DNA of 64,000 nucleotides. It comes from Cedecea neteri NBRC 105707 = ATCC 33855. GTDB lineage: Bacteria; Pseudomonadota; Gammaproteobacteria; Enterobacterales; Enterobacteriaceae. This document shows positions 27,572 to 36,391 of the stretch, one piece after another (the first letter of the stretch is position 1; every line of letters starts with the position of its first letter). The stretch spans positions 99,966 through 163,965 of the forward strand of contig NZ_BCTL01000001.1 of the NCBI RefSeq assembly GCF_001571265.1. The letters run 5' to 3'. The notes under the pieces were generated by a model. That model saw only the letters and a program-made list of their open reading frames with translations. It ran no database searches and was not told the DNA's origin. The position numbers were made by a program, and so were the translations under genes.

Positions 27572-29317
27572 GTGAAGAAGGGTGTTTCCGCATTAACCGG
27601 TAATTTTATCCAGTGGCGTTTTGCGCTGCTGTGTGTGGCCATCACCGGAAGCCTGGTTTTTTTGCTTGGGCGCATTGCCTGGCTGCAAATCATCTCTCCG
27701 GATAACCTGGTTAAGCAGGAGGACATGCGCTCCCTGCGCGAAGAGCCGATTGACGTTCCTCGCGGAATGATTGAAGACCGCAACGGCAAACCGCTGGCGG
27801 TCAGCGTGCCCGTTGAGGCGGTGTGGGCCGATCCAAAAACGGTAATGGAGAAGGGCGGCGTACTGGTTAACAGCCGTTGGCAGGCGCTGGCCTCCGCGCT
27901 GCATGTCCCTCTCGGCGAGATTGCCGCACGTATTCACAGCAATGAACGCGGTCGCTTTATTTATCTTGCTCGCCAGTTGGATCCCCAGCAGGCGCAATAC
28001 ATCGACAAACTGAATATCCCTGGCATCGCACTGCGCGATGAATCTCGCCGTTTTTATCCTGCAGGCCGGGTCGGGGCGAACCTGATCGGGTTCACCAACA
28101 TTGACGATCAGGGCATTGAGGGGATCGAAAAAAGCTTTAACCAGCAACTTACCGGCAAAGAAGGTGAGCGTCTGGTGCGCAAAGACCGCTACGGACATGT
28201 GGTGGAAAATATCACCGAGAACCCTGCCAGCCCCGCGCACAATATCCAGCTCAGCATCGATGAACGACTGCAAACTGTGACGGAAGATGCGCTTAGCAAC
28301 GCTGTATCCTGGAACAAGGCCGAATCTGGCGCGGCGGTGGTCATTGATGTGCAGACCGGTGAAGTGCTGGCGATGGCTAACTACCCAACCTTTAATCCGA
28401 ACAACCGTGATGACGCAAAGCTCGATGATTTCCGCAATCGGGCGATTAGCGATACCTTCGAACCCGGCTCGACGGTGAAGCCAATGGTGGTGATGACGGC
28501 GCTGCAGCAGGGGATTGTCCGGCCTGACAGCGTTATAGATACGCATCCATTTACCCTGGACGGACATCACATCCGCGACGTAGGGTATTATCCGCAACTC
28601 ACCCTGACGGGAGTGCTGCAAAAATCGAGCGATACCGGCGTTTCTCGTCTGTCACTGGCAATGCCTATTCAGAATATTTGGGACACGTATCATAAATTTG
28701 GCTTTGGTGTGCCCACCGCAATCGGCCTGACGGGCGAAAGCCGAGGCCTGTTGCCGGTTCGTCAGCGCTGGGGGGAGCTGGACAGAGCGACTTTTGCATT
28801 TGGCTATGGCCTGATGGTAACGCCGCTTCAGCTCGCTCACGTTTATGCGACTATCGGCAGCTTTGGTATTTCACGTCCGCTGTCCATCACGCGCGTTGAC
28901 CCGCCGGTGGAAGGGAAAAGAGTTATGCCAGAAGAAATCGTGCATGAAGTGGAGCATATGATGGAGAGCGTGGCGCTGCCCGGCGGCGGGGGCGTTAAGG
29001 CTGCAGTTCATGGCTACCGGGTGGCGGTGAAAACGGGGACGGCCAAAAAGATCGGTCCTGATGGTAAATATGTCGATCAATACATTGCCTACACGGCTGG
29101 CGTGGCGCCGGCCAGCAATCCTCGCTATGCGCTGGTGGTGGTGATTAACGATCCTTCCAACGGGAAGTATTATGGCGGTGCGGTTTCTGCCCCTGTTTTC
29201 AGCCAAATCATGGGCGATGTTTTACGCCTGGAAAATATTGAGCCAGACGGACTGCCTGCCGGAGACAACAGCATGATGGTGTTGAACAAAATGGAGAATG
29301 ACCACGCCGCTATGTAG
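27572..29317 (+). CDS. FtsI-like penicillin-binding protein (PBP3-SAL type)
   Basis: Second class B PBP, 581 residues, closely related to FtsI. An N-terminal membrane anchor (about 15-38) is followed by the dimerisation/pedestal domain ([21 protein letters not shown]) and the transpeptidase domain. The first active-site motif is S300-T-V-K303 (EPGSTVKPM) and the third is [10 protein letters not shown]. The second motif reads SSD ([13 protein letters not shown]) where E. coli FtsI has SSN. The GTG start at 27572 is 5 nt after AGGAG; a GTG at 27566 would overlap that site. The location between cspC and rlmA matches the Salmonella acid-active PBP3-SAL gene, which suggests orthology. Confidence 0.88.
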   Translation: MKKGVSALTGNFIQWRFALLCVAITGSLVFLLGRIAWLQIISPDNLVKQEDMRSLREEPIDVPRGMIEDRNGKPLAVSVPVEAVWADPKTVMEKGGVLVNSRWQALASALHVPLGEIAARIHSNERGRFIYLARQLDPQQAQYIDKLNIPGIALRDESRRFYPAGRVGANLIGFTNIDDQGIEGIEKSFNQQLTGKEGERLVRKDRYGHVVENITENPASPAHNIQLSIDERLQTVTEDALSNAVSWNKAESGAAVVIDVQTGEVLAMANYPTFNPNNRDDAKLDDFRNRAISDTFEPGSTVKPMVVMTALQQGIVRPDSVIDTHPFTLDGHHIRDVGYYPQLTLTGVLQKSSDTGVSRLSLAMPIQNIWDTYHKFGFGVPTAIGLTGESRGLLPVRQRWGELDRATFAFGYGLMVTPLQLAHVYATIGSFGISRPLSITRVDPPVEGKRVMPEEIVHEVEHMMESVALPGGGGVKAAVHGYRVAVKTGTAKKIGPDGKYVDQYIAYTAGVAPASNPRYALVVVINDPSNGKYYGGAVSAPVFSQIMGDVLRLENIEPDGLPAGDNSMMVLNKMENDHAAM

Positions 29318-29372
29318 CGGTTTGGCAAAAGGGGCGCTAAACTTGCGCCCTTTGTTGTCTCCGGAGTTTTCT

Positions 29373-30176
29373 ATGTCCTGGCTTTGCCCACTCTGCCATT
29401 CCGTGCTTAGCGCCAGCGCGAACAGCTACCGCTGCCCTCAGGGGCATCAATTTGATATCGCCAAAGAAGGCTATGTCAATTTGCTGCCCGTTCAGCATAA
29501 ACGTTCAAAAGACCCGGGTGATAGCGCGGAAATGATGCAGGCTCGCCGGGCATTTCTCGATGCCGGACATTATCAGCCTCTACGCGATACCCTTTGCGAG
29601 CTGTTAAAAGAGATTTCGCCCTCTGCGCTGTTGGATATTGGCTGCGGGGAAGGTTATTACACGGCGGGGTTTGCGGCGGTTGTGGCTGAACAGGGCGGTG
29701 AGACCTGGGGGCTGGATGTTTCAAAAGTTGCGATTCGCTACGCGGCAAAGCGCTACCGGGAGGTTAAATTTTGCGTGGCATCCAGCCACCGCCTGCCGTT
29801 TGCCGATGAGAGTATGGACTCGATTGTGCGTATTTTTGCTCCCTGCAAGGCTGAAGAGCTTGCGCGAGTCGTGAAACATGGCGGCGTTGTGGTGACCGCT
29901 ACGCCTGGCCCACGTCATTTGATGCAGCTAAAAGGGCTGATTTATCAGGATATCGTCTTGCACAGTGAAGAGGTTGAAGCCATGCCGGGCTTTACGCTGC
30001 AACAGACGCTACAGCCTGGCTGGATGATGAACCTGCGTGGGGATGAGGCTGCCGCTCTGTTGCAAATGACGCCGTTCGCCTGGCGCGCCCGCCCGGAAGT
30101 GTGGGATGCGTTGAAGGCAGAAACGGCGTTTAGCTGTGAAACTGATTTTGTGGTGCGGGTCTGGCAGCGCGATTGA
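29373..30176 (+). CDS. rlmA: 23S rRNA (guanine-745-N1) methyltransferase RlmA
   Basis: SAM-dependent enzyme (267 residues) making m1G745 in helix 35 of 23S rRNA. The N-terminal zinc site is CPLC (C5, C8) with YRCPQGH (C21, H25). The SAM loop is [16 protein letters not shown], followed by the core fold. The start at 29373 (MSWLCPLC) is set by the zinc motif; the longer frame from 29298 overlaps the PBP gene. It lies 55 bp downstream of the FtsI-like gene and converges with mntP (abutting, stops adjacent). Confidence 0.95.
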   Translation: MSWLCPLCHSVLSASANSYRCPQGHQFDIAKEGYVNLLPVQHKRSKDPGDSAEMMQARRAFLDAGHYQPLRDTLCELLKEISPSALLDIGCGEGYYTAGFAAVVAEQGGETWGLDVSKVAIRYAAKRYREVKFCVASSHRLPFADESMDSIVRIFAPCKAEELARVVKHGGVVVTATPGPRHLMQLKGLIYQDIVLHSEEVEAMPGFTLQQTLQPGWMMNLRGDEAAALLQMTPFAWRARPEVWDALKAETAFSCETDFVVRVWQRD

Positions 30177-30749
30177 TCAGTTAAAAGGGGCGAAGTGGCT
30201 GTACATGATCTGGCAGCCAATGCCTATCAGGACGATACCGCCGAGGATCTCGGCGCGTTTGCCTAATATAGGCCCGATAAAGCGACCGACCATCATGCCT
30301 AACGTGGACATAATCGCGGTAGCGCAGCCGATGGCTAACGCAGTCTGAATAATATTGACCTGCAAAAAAGCAAGCCCAACGCCTACGGCCATCGCATCAA
30401 GGCTGGTGGCAATCGCGGTGGTCACCAGCAGCCAAAAACCGTGGCGATGAATTTTGGGCGCATCTTCCTGAGCCGCTCCGCGGAAGCCTTCCAGCACCAT
30501 ACGGCCGCCGAGGAAAACCAGCAGAATAAAAGCTACCCAGTGGTTCCATTCCAGCACGACCTTGCTTGCCAGCAGGCCAAGGCCCCAGCCGATAAGCGGA
30601 GTAATGGCTTCAATGACGCCAAAGATCAAACCGGTACGCAGCGCTTCTGAGAATTTAGGTTTGTGCAATGTGGCACCTTTGCCGATGGAAGCGGCGAAGG
30701 CATCCATGGACATGCCGAAAGCAAGCAGGATTGTTGCGGAGAGATTCAT
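30177..30749 (-). CDS. mntP: Manganese efflux pump MntP
   Basis: Inner-membrane Mn(II) exporter of 190 residues with six membrane segments. Conserved features are [19 protein letters not shown] in TM1 and [20 protein letters not shown] in TM4, each with the membrane Asp needed for transport. The start at 30749 (MNLSATILL) matches E. coli; an adjacent ATG at 30752 adds one Met. Its long leader carries a yybP-ykoY riboswitch, with Fur-like and MntR sites upstream, so expression responds to Mn at transcription and translation. Confidence 0.95.
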   Translation of the reverse strand: MNLSATILLAFGMSMDAFAASIGKGATLHKPKFSEALRTGLIFGVIEAITPLIGWGLGLLASKVVLEWNHWVAFILLVFLGGRMVLEGFRGAAQEDAPKIHRHGFWLLVTTAIATSLDAMAVGVGLAFLQVNIIQTALAIGCATAIMSTLGMMVGRFIGPILGKRAEILGGIVLIGIGCQIMYSHFAPFN

Positions 30750-30789
30750 CATTACGCCTCAGTTGGGGATATCCATATACACGCAAACC

Positions 30790-30945
30790 ATCCCCAACTT
30801 TACGATGGCGCGTGCCTATGGTCTCGCCTACTCAGAACTCTGAGGCGTACATGCCACGTTAATCTCAGGAACGGATATAACGAGTATGTTGACATGTACA
30901 TTTCTGCCTATGGCAGAAATCGGCTACTCCCCAATGACGGCCGCA
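30790..30945 (-). ncRNA. yybP-ykoY manganese riboswitch (mntP leader)
   Basis: On the minus strand the conserved core GGGGAGTAGCC (complement of 30922-30932) opens the motif. Paired elements follow (GGCATGTACGCCTCAGAG...GAGTAGGCGAGACC), and the leader continues to the mntP ribosome site. mntP in E. coli is a known member of this Mn-sensing riboswitch class, with a leader of about 225 nt. The 5' end is certain from the motif; the 3' boundary is approximate. Confidence 0.85.
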
Positions 30946-31006
30946 ACCTTAACATATTTTTTTAAATTAAAACAATCTTTGAATTCTATTTTTCTCATTA
31001 TTTATT

Positions 31007-31025
31007 GATAACGATTTGCATTTTA
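31007..31025 (-). promoter_or_regulatory. Possible Fur box upstream of mntP
   Basis: GATAACGATTTGCATTTTA matches the 19-bp Fur consensus at 13 positions. It lies upstream of the mntP leader; mntP is reported to be Fur-responsive in E. coli. Tentative. Confidence 0.42.
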
Positions 31026-31071
31026 ACTGGATATGCAATGAAAAGGTTAAAATAAAGCCATGCAAATCTTA

Positions 31072-31093
31072 TGAAATAGCAAAGGCTATGTTT
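31072..31093 (-). promoter_or_regulatory. MntR operator of mntP
   Basis: A 22-bp dyad containing ATAGCAAAGGCTATGTTT differs at only three positions from the E. coli MntR box found at mntH. It lies well upstream of the leader and thus fits an activator position for mntP. Confidence 0.85.
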
Positions 31094-31142
31094 AAAATGG
31101 TGAAAAATAACCCACCAATATAGACTTTGCTATAATTATAAC

Positions 31143-31601
31143 TCATTGAGTTGAAAGCATTAGTTTGGATATTTTTTCGAGATCGTCAATATTCTTAACT
31201 CGAATCAATAAGCGTCGCTGTTCTAATTGCATCACCAGCACGCCGTCTTCCGATAAATTCATTTCTTTAATGCGGTTATATTCCACCCAAACATTGGCGA
31301 AGAAAAAGCCATGACTTTTGAAGATGATCTTCGGCTGCCTGAACCAGGAAAGATAAATGGCCATTAGCGCCAGAGCAGATAATAACCATGTGGTTAGCGG
31401 GGTGCCATGAGAGGTCACGTTGTTGTAGATAAGGATGCCGACAAGAAAGACAAAGATGGTGCTGTCCACGCGATTGCGGCGAAGCAGGGGGATTTTGAGC
31501 AGGGTTTTGCCCTTCAGCTTGTCCATAACAAACTCATCGTAAACGGCAAAAGCCAGCAGCAAGGCGATAAAAATAACCAGCACGACATCCGTTAACGTCA
31601 T
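31143..31601 (-). CDS. yobD: YobD, DUF986 membrane protein
   Basis: 152-residue inner-membrane protein (same length as E. coli YobD). Hydrophobic segments are at about 4-20, 42-60 and 68-88, followed by a soluble C-terminal domain ([40 protein letters not shown]). Function unknown. GGGAGGT precedes the ATG at 31601, which is preferred to the frame start at 31616. It lies downstream of the manXYZ terminator on the same strand. Confidence 0.92.
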   Translation of the reverse strand: MTLTDVVLVIFIALLLAFAVYDEFVMDKLKGKTLLKIPLLRRNRVDSTIFVFLVGILIYNNVTSHGTPLTTWLLSALALMAIYLSWFRQPKIIFKSHGFFFANVWVEYNRIKEMNLSEDGVLVMQLEQRRLLIRVKNIDDLEKISKLMLSTQ

Positions 31602-31618
31602 GAAACCTCCCGTCAAAG

Positions 31619-31650
31619 ATAAAAAAACCGGGGGCTAAATGCCCCCGGTT
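31619..31650 (-). terminator. Terminator of manXYZ
   Basis: On the minus strand AACCGGGGGC-ATTTA-GCCCCCGGTT (31625-31649), followed by TTTTT. It is a strong 10-bp stem 12 bp after the manZ stop. Confidence 0.93.
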
Positions 31651-31661
31651 GTCAGAACAAA

Positions 31662-32513
31662 TTACAGGCCCAGCAGGCCAATAGCGTAACCCACAATCCC
31701 GATGACGAAGAAGCCCATGATTATCCACAGCGCGTTGACTTTTTTGCGCAGCAGCCACATACAGGCAAAGGTCAGCAGCAATGGCACCAGGCCCGGCATC
31801 AGCTGGTCGAGGATCGTTTGCACGGTGGTCACTTTAACAGCCCCGGTCTGGTCGGTAATTTTTGATACCACCAGCGGGATGTTAACGTGCGTCCACTTGT
31901 TAACTAACGCCCCCATGACAAAGAGGCCGAGAATAGACGCCCCTTCCGTCAGTTTTTGCAGGAAGCCGCCGCCCATATCCTTAACGATATCGACGCCTTT
32001 ACGGTAGCCATAGGCCACGCCATAGTAGCGGGTCAGCAGGCGCACCGCGTTGAACAGAATAAAGAACAGCAGCGGGCCAAGCAGGCTACCGCTCATGGCG
32101 ATACCGGCGCCCAGGGCCGCAAAGACCGGACGCACGGTGCCCCAGAAAATAGGGTCACCTACGCCCGCCAGCGGCCCCATCAGGCCAACTTTGATGCCGT
32201 TAATCGCGCCGTCGTCAATCTCTGCGCCGTTAGCACGCTGCTCTTCCATCGCCAGCGTAACGCCAAGCACCGGGGCAGCAACGTAAGGGTGGGTGTTAAA
32301 GAACTCCAGGTGACGCTTAATAGCCTGGCGGCGCGCCTCGTTATTTTCCGGATACAGGCGTTTGATAACCGGCACCATACAAAAACAGAAGCCTAATGCC
32401 TGCATACGCTCGAAGTTCCATGAACCCTGGAACAGGTTAGAACGCAGGAATACGCCACGGATATCACTCTGGGTGATTTTCTTTTCAGTCGCTAATTTAG
32501 TGGAATCAACCAT
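31662..32513 (-). CDS. manZ: Mannose PTS EIID component ManZ
   Basis: Membrane subunit IID of the mannose phosphotransferase system (283 residues, same as E. coli), which with ManY forms the sugar channel and also serves as a phage lambda and bacteriocin receptor. Signatures include LFQGSWNFERMQALGFCF, GLMGPLAGVGDPIFWGT and a C-terminal membrane segment (LWIIMGFFVIGIVGYAIGLLGL). The start is the ATG at 32513, 7 nt after AGGT; a GTG at 32522 overlaps that site and is less likely. Third gene of manXYZ. Confidence 0.95.
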   Translation of the reverse strand: MVDSTKLATEKKITQSDIRGVFLRSNLFQGSWNFERMQALGFCFCMVPVIKRLYPENNEARRQAIKRHLEFFNTHPYVAAPVLGVTLAMEEQRANGAEIDDGAINGIKVGLMGPLAGVGDPIFWGTVRPVFAALGAGIAMSGSLLGPLLFFILFNAVRLLTRYYGVAYGYRKGVDIVKDMGGGFLQKLTEGASILGLFVMGALVNKWTHVNIPLVVSKITDQTGAVKVTTVQTILDQLMPGLVPLLLTFACMWLLRKKVNALWIIMGFFVIGIVGYAIGLLGL

Positions 32514-32525
32514 TTCGCTCACCTG

Positions 32526-33326
32526 TTAGTCCAGTTCGTTATCAAGATCGTTAGCGGCAGAAGCCTGGGCCGGCGCGCCCGCGCTACGGTTGTATTTCGG
32601 GCTCAGCTGGATGTAGAGGATGGCCATGACTGCGCCAATCACGCCCAGTGCCACCAGGTTGAAGTTGGTGAACGCCGCGGTAACGAAACCGAGGTAGAAG
32701 AACGGCATCAGGTAGCCCGCACGCATCATGTTGATGACCATCGCGTAACCCACCACCACGATCATGCCGCCGGCGATGTTCAGGCCGCTGGTCACCACTT
32801 CAGGAATGGCGTTCAGCATGTTCTGAACTTCACTGGTGCCCACGGAGATGGCGACGATAACCGCTGGAATAGCGATACGCATTGCCTGCAGGAACAGGGA
32901 AGAGACGTGAATCCAGGACAGCGCCGTCAGGTTGCCGTTGTTGGCGGCCTTATCCGCTGCGTGCTGGAAGCCCACGGTAATAGTACGAACGATAATGGTC
33001 AGTACCTGGCCCGCGGCGGCAAGTGGAATCGCCAGCGCGATACCCGCCCCGATGCTTTGGTGCCCGGCGATGACCAGGATGGTAGAGATAATTGAGGCAA
33101 GGGCGGCATCAGGCGCAACGGCGGCACCGATGTTCATCCAGCCAAGAGCAATCATTTCCAGCGTACCGCCGATGATGATGCCGGTTTTCATGTCGCCGAG
33201 TACGGCGCCGATTAAAGTACAGGCGATAAGCGGACGGTGGAACTGAAATTCATCGAGCACCGACTCCATACCGGCGATACAGGCTACGACAAACACCAGC
33301 ACAATCTGAAGAGTGGTAATCTCCAT
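32526..33326 (-). CDS. manY: Mannose PTS EIIC component ManY
   Basis: Membrane subunit IIC (266 residues, same as E. coli), carrying the sugar translocation path with ManZ. Multiple hydrophobic segments; the N-terminal MEITTLQIVLVFVVACIAGMESVLDEFQFHRPLIACTLIG-type start and the GGTLEMIALGWMNIGAAVAPDAALAS region are typical. It lies between manX and manZ with short gaps (63 and 12 bp), in one operon. Confidence 0.96.
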   Translation of the reverse strand: MEITTLQIVLVFVVACIAGMESVLDEFQFHRPLIACTLIGAVLGDMKTGIIIGGTLEMIALGWMNIGAAVAPDAALASIISTILVIAGHQSIGAGIALAIPLAAAGQVLTIIVRTITVGFQHAADKAANNGNLTALSWIHVSSLFLQAMRIAIPAVIVAISVGTSEVQNMLNAIPEVVTSGLNIAGGMIVVVGYAMVINMMRAGYLMPFFYLGFVTAAFTNFNLVALGVIGAVMAILYIQLSPKYNRSAGAPAQASAANDLDNELD

Positions 33327-33389
33327 TGTACTTCTCCTATTGACGATGACTTATGTGTGAAATCTGAGCAATATTATTAGTGATGACAA

Positions 33390-34352
33390 TCATTTAACTT
33401 TAGCGATCAGATCCATCATTTTCAGTTTTTGATCGGTAGATACTTTCCGCGCTTCAAGCTCAATCCCGCGCTCATTCAGTTTTTTGAAGGCTTCGATATC
33501 TTTTTCATCTACGGAAATGGCGTTATTCACCTGGGTTTTTCCCTGGCGGAATGCCATACCGCCGATGTTAACGGAGGTAATTTTTACGCCGCCCTCGACG
33601 ATACGCTCCACGTCAGTTGGGTTGGTGAACAGCAACATCACGCGGTCGCCGGCATATTTAGGGTTGTTGTAAACGCGGATCATTTTCGCGACATCCACGA
33701 CGTGCGCGGTAACGCCCGGCGGTGCGACCTGAGTCAACAGGGTTTTACGGACCGTGTCCGCCGCTACTTCATCACTAACGACGATGATGCGGGTGACGTT
33801 AGTTTCTTTTGTCCAGCGGGTAGCAACCTGACCATGAATTAAGCGGTCGTCGATACGTGCCAGACCGATATTCATGTAGTCGTTTGGCCCCATCGGTTTG
33901 GCCGGTGCTGCGGCTTTCGGCGCGGCGGCGACAGCTGGGGCAGTTTTTTCTACCGGTTTGGCCTTCAGCGCCTTCACGCCTTCACGGCCGGTTTCTACCG
34001 CGTGTGCGACCAGATCGTCGAAGGTAGGGTTGTCGTCGCGAGACATCAGGGTTTCGACCAGCATCGGGATATTCACCCCGGCGACCACTTCGTAATGTTC
34101 TTTATCTACAACGATACGGCTTGCTGCATTGAATGGACTGCCACCCCAGGTATCCACGAGGAATAACACGCCTTTGCTGGTGTCTAGTTTCTCCAGCTGA
34201 GCGTTATATTTCTCGATCAGGGTTTCAGCATTTTCACCCGGGACGAAATCTATCCAGCCAACGTTCTCTTGTTCGCCTAATAGCATTTCGGCGGTTTTCA
34301 GCAATTGTTCCGCTGCCCAGCCATGTGTGCCTATGACAATAGCAATAGTCAC
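33390..34352 (-). CDS. manX: Mannose PTS EIIAB component ManX
   Basis: Cytosolic phosphoryl carrier of the mannose/glucose/glucosamine PTS (320 residues). The IIA domain (1-130) has the phosphorylated His10 (IGTHGW). An Ala/Pro-rich hinge lies at about 132-155, and the IIB domain carries phospho-His173 in ARIDDRLIHGQVATRW. It is the first gene of manXYZ. Upstream are a Mlc/NagC-like dyad and a weak CRP-like half-site. SgrS base-pairing with the start region is known in E. coli, but its sRNA is not in this window. Confidence 0.96.
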   Translation of the reverse strand: MTIAIVIGTHGWAAEQLLKTAEMLLGEQENVGWIDFVPGENAETLIEKYNAQLEKLDTSKGVLFLVDTWGGSPFNAASRIVVDKEHYEVVAGVNIPMLVETLMSRDDNPTFDDLVAHAVETGREGVKALKAKPVEKTAPAVAAAPKAAAPAKPMGPNDYMNIGLARIDDRLIHGQVATRWTKETNVTRIIVVSDEVAADTVRKTLLTQVAPPGVTAHVVDVAKMIRVYNNPKYAGDRVMLLFTNPTDVERIVEGGVKITSVNIGGMAFRQGKTQVNNAISVDEKDIEAFKKLNERGIELEARKVSTDQKLKMMDLIAKVK

Positions 34353-34471
34353 TTGCTACCTCCTGTTTTTGTCATTACAACACCCCTCGAAGGGTGCGGT
34401 GGTGTATCGGGATCGTGTTTAGCGAATCGATTCAGATAACACGTTCAAGAAAGAACAAACCATTTGCCGGA

Positions 34472-34497
34472 ATTATTTTAGACAGTGAAAAAATAAT
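34472..34497 (-). promoter_or_regulatory. Possible Mlc/NagC operator of manX
   Basis: ATTATTTT-N10-AAAATAAT is an inverted repeat 120-145 bp before manX, resembling the Mlc/NagC operator form (TTATTT...GTGAAAA...AATAA). A TGTGA half-site (34501-34505) adjoining it might belong to a CRP site. manX is a known Mlc/NagC/CRP target in E. coli. The gap 34353-34827 otherwise holds the two divergent promoters and a possible upstream ORF. Confidence 0.5.
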
Positions 34498-34678
34498 TTA
34501 TGTGATGAAGATCCGTAATTTAACTTTGCCGCGATTTCATGCCATTACGCGGTAAAATATGGTCAGCGTAAGTTGCAAAAAAATTGCAAAGTCAGGTAAA
34601 TCTTTGCCAAGCCCTGGTTTACTTTGATAATGTTAGCGTCCGATTCACTTTCAGGAGTAGCGGGCAGTAGCCCACCCT

Positions 34679-34840
34679 ATGGACCGTCACCGACGTCTTT
34701 TCACTGCCGGGATGCCTAAATCCCACCCTCTCAGCGGCGTTTTATGCCCGCAAATACGATTCACCAGCCGCTTTGCGTCCGTAACCTACGGAATGCCGAT
34801 TTGCTGCGCCCTTAACGGGAGTCTGACATGGAACTGTTAA
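34679..34840 (+). CDS. Possible upstream ORF overlapping the yoaE start
   Basis: An ATG frame of 53 codons in the yoaE leader ([20 protein letters not shown]... ending LTWNC) overlaps the yoaE start by 13 nt in another frame. Such an overlap would allow translational coupling. The Shine-Dalgarno before the ATG is poor, and an AGGAG sits too far upstream (34653-34657). It could be a regulatory leader peptide or only chance in a structured leader. Confidence 0.35.
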   Translation: MDRHRRLFTAGMPKSHPLSGVLCPQIRFTSRFASVTYGMPICCALNGSLTWNC

Positions 34841-36390
34841 TGGACCCGCAGATCTGGGCCGGTTTGCTCACGCTTGTTGTGCTGGAAATCGTACTGGGTA
34901 TTGATAACCTGGTGTTTATCGCCATTCTCGCGGACAAGCTTCCACCTAAGCAGCGCGATAAGGCTCGATTGATCGGCCTGTCGCTGGCGCTGATCATGCG
35001 TCTGGCGCTGCTGTCGCTGATTTCGTGGCTGGTAACATTAACCGCGCCGCTGTTCAGCGTTGCTGATTTCACCTTCTCGGGCCGCGATCTGATTATGCTG
35101 GTGGGGGGGATCTTCCTGCTGTTTAAAGCGACCACGGAACTGCACGAACGCCTTGAAAACCGCCAGCACGACGACGGGCATGGTAAGGGTTATGCCAGCT
35201 TCTGGGTGGTGGTACTGCAGATTGTAGTGCTGGACGCCGTCTTCTCGCTGGATGCGGTAATTACCGCCGTGGGGATGGTAAACCATCTGCCGGTGATGAT
35301 GGCTGCGGTCGTCATTGCGATGGGTGTCATGCTGCTTGCCTCTAAGCCGCTGACCAACTTTGTTAATCAACATCCGACGGTGGTGGTGCTCTGCCTGAGC
35401 TTCCTGCTGATGATTGGTTTGAGCCTGGTTGCAGAAGGTTTTGGCTTCCATATTCCAAAAGGCTATCTGTACGCGGCCATCGGTTTCTCGATCATTATCG
35501 AACTGTTTAACCAGATCGCTCGTCGTAACTTTATTCGCCATCAGTCGCGCCAGCCTCTGCGCGCGCGTACTGCCGATGCGATTCTGCGCATGATGAGCGG
35601 CAAGCGTCAGGAACGTGCGCAAAGCAGCGAAGACAGCAAAGCCATGACGCCAATCGAGGCGGAATCCTTTGCCGAAGAAGAGCGCTATATGATTAATGGC
35701 GTGCTGACGTTGGCTTCACGCTCATTGCGCACCATCATGACGCCGCGCGGTGAGATTTCGTGGGTTGATGCGATGAAGAGTGTGCCGGAGATTCGTGAAC
35801 AGCTGCTGGAGTCTCCCCATAGCCTGTTCCCGGTGTGCCGTGGTGAACTGGACGAAATTATTGGCGTTGTACGCGCCAAAGAGCTGCTGGTTGCCCTGGA
35901 TGAAGGTGTTGACGTGGCGGCGATTGCGGCGCAGTCACCGGCGATTGTTGTGCCGGAAACGCTGGACCCGATCAATCTGCTTGGCGTGCTGCGCCGGGCC
36001 CGCGGCAGCTTCGTTATTGTTAACAACGAATTTGGCGTGGTGCAGGGGCTGGTCACGCCGCTGGATGTGCTGGAAGCGATTGCCGGTGAATTCCCCGATG
36101 CGGATGAAACGCCGGAAATCGTTCGCGATGGTGACGGCTGGCTGGTCAAAGGCTCTACGGACCTGCATGCGCTTCAACAGCGTCTGGATATTCATCGCCT
36201 GATGCACAGCGAAGAAGACATTGCTTCTATCGCCGGTCTGGTGATTGCGGTGAATGGCCATATCCCTAAAGTTGGGGATGTGATTGAGGTAGCACCTTTG
36301 CGTATTCAGATAGTCGAAGCCAACGATTACCGTGTCGATCTGGTTCGCGTGGAGAAAGAACGATCTCCACACGAAGACGAAGAAGAGTAA
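34828..36390 (+). CDS. yoaE: YoaE, TerC-family membrane protein with CBS/CorC domains
   Basis: Inner-membrane protein of 520 residues. The N-terminal TerC domain (about 1-240) includes [21 protein letters not shown] and [18 protein letters not shown], with membrane acidic residues typical of metal-handling TerC proteins. Two CBS repeats (about 300-430) follow, then a CorC_HlyC domain (about 440-515). The role may be metal export or metalation of secreted proteins, by family. CGGGAG lies before the ATG. It is divergent from manX and convergent with pdeG (1 bp between the stops). Confidence 0.93.
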   Translation: MELLMDPQIWAGLLTLVVLEIVLGIDNLVFIAILADKLPPKQRDKARLIGLSLALIMRLALLSLISWLVTLTAPLFSVADFTFSGRDLIMLVGGIFLLFKATTELHERLENRQHDDGHGKGYASFWVVVLQIVVLDAVFSLDAVITAVGMVNHLPVMMAAVVIAMGVMLLASKPLTNFVNQHPTVVVLCLSFLLMIGLSLVAEGFGFHIPKGYLYAAIGFSIIIELFNQIARRNFIRHQSRQPLRARTADAILRMMSGKRQERAQSSEDSKAMTPIEAESFAEEERYMINGVLTLASRSLRTIMTPRGEISWVDAMKSVPEIREQLLESPHSLFPVCRGELDEIIGVVRAKELLVALDEGVDVAAIAAQSPAIVVPETLDPINLLGVLRRARGSFVIVNNEFGVVQGLVTPLDVLEAIAGEFPDADETPEIVRDGDGWLVKGSTDLHALQQRLDIHRLMHSEEDIASIAGLVIAVNGHIPKVGDVIEVAPLRIQIVEANDYRVDLVRVEKERSPHEDEEE

Positions 36391-36391
36391 G

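Noticed and set aside
27593..28621. 342-codon open frame antisense to the FtsI-like PBP
   Set aside because: A mirror of high-GC third positions in the real gene; no family features.
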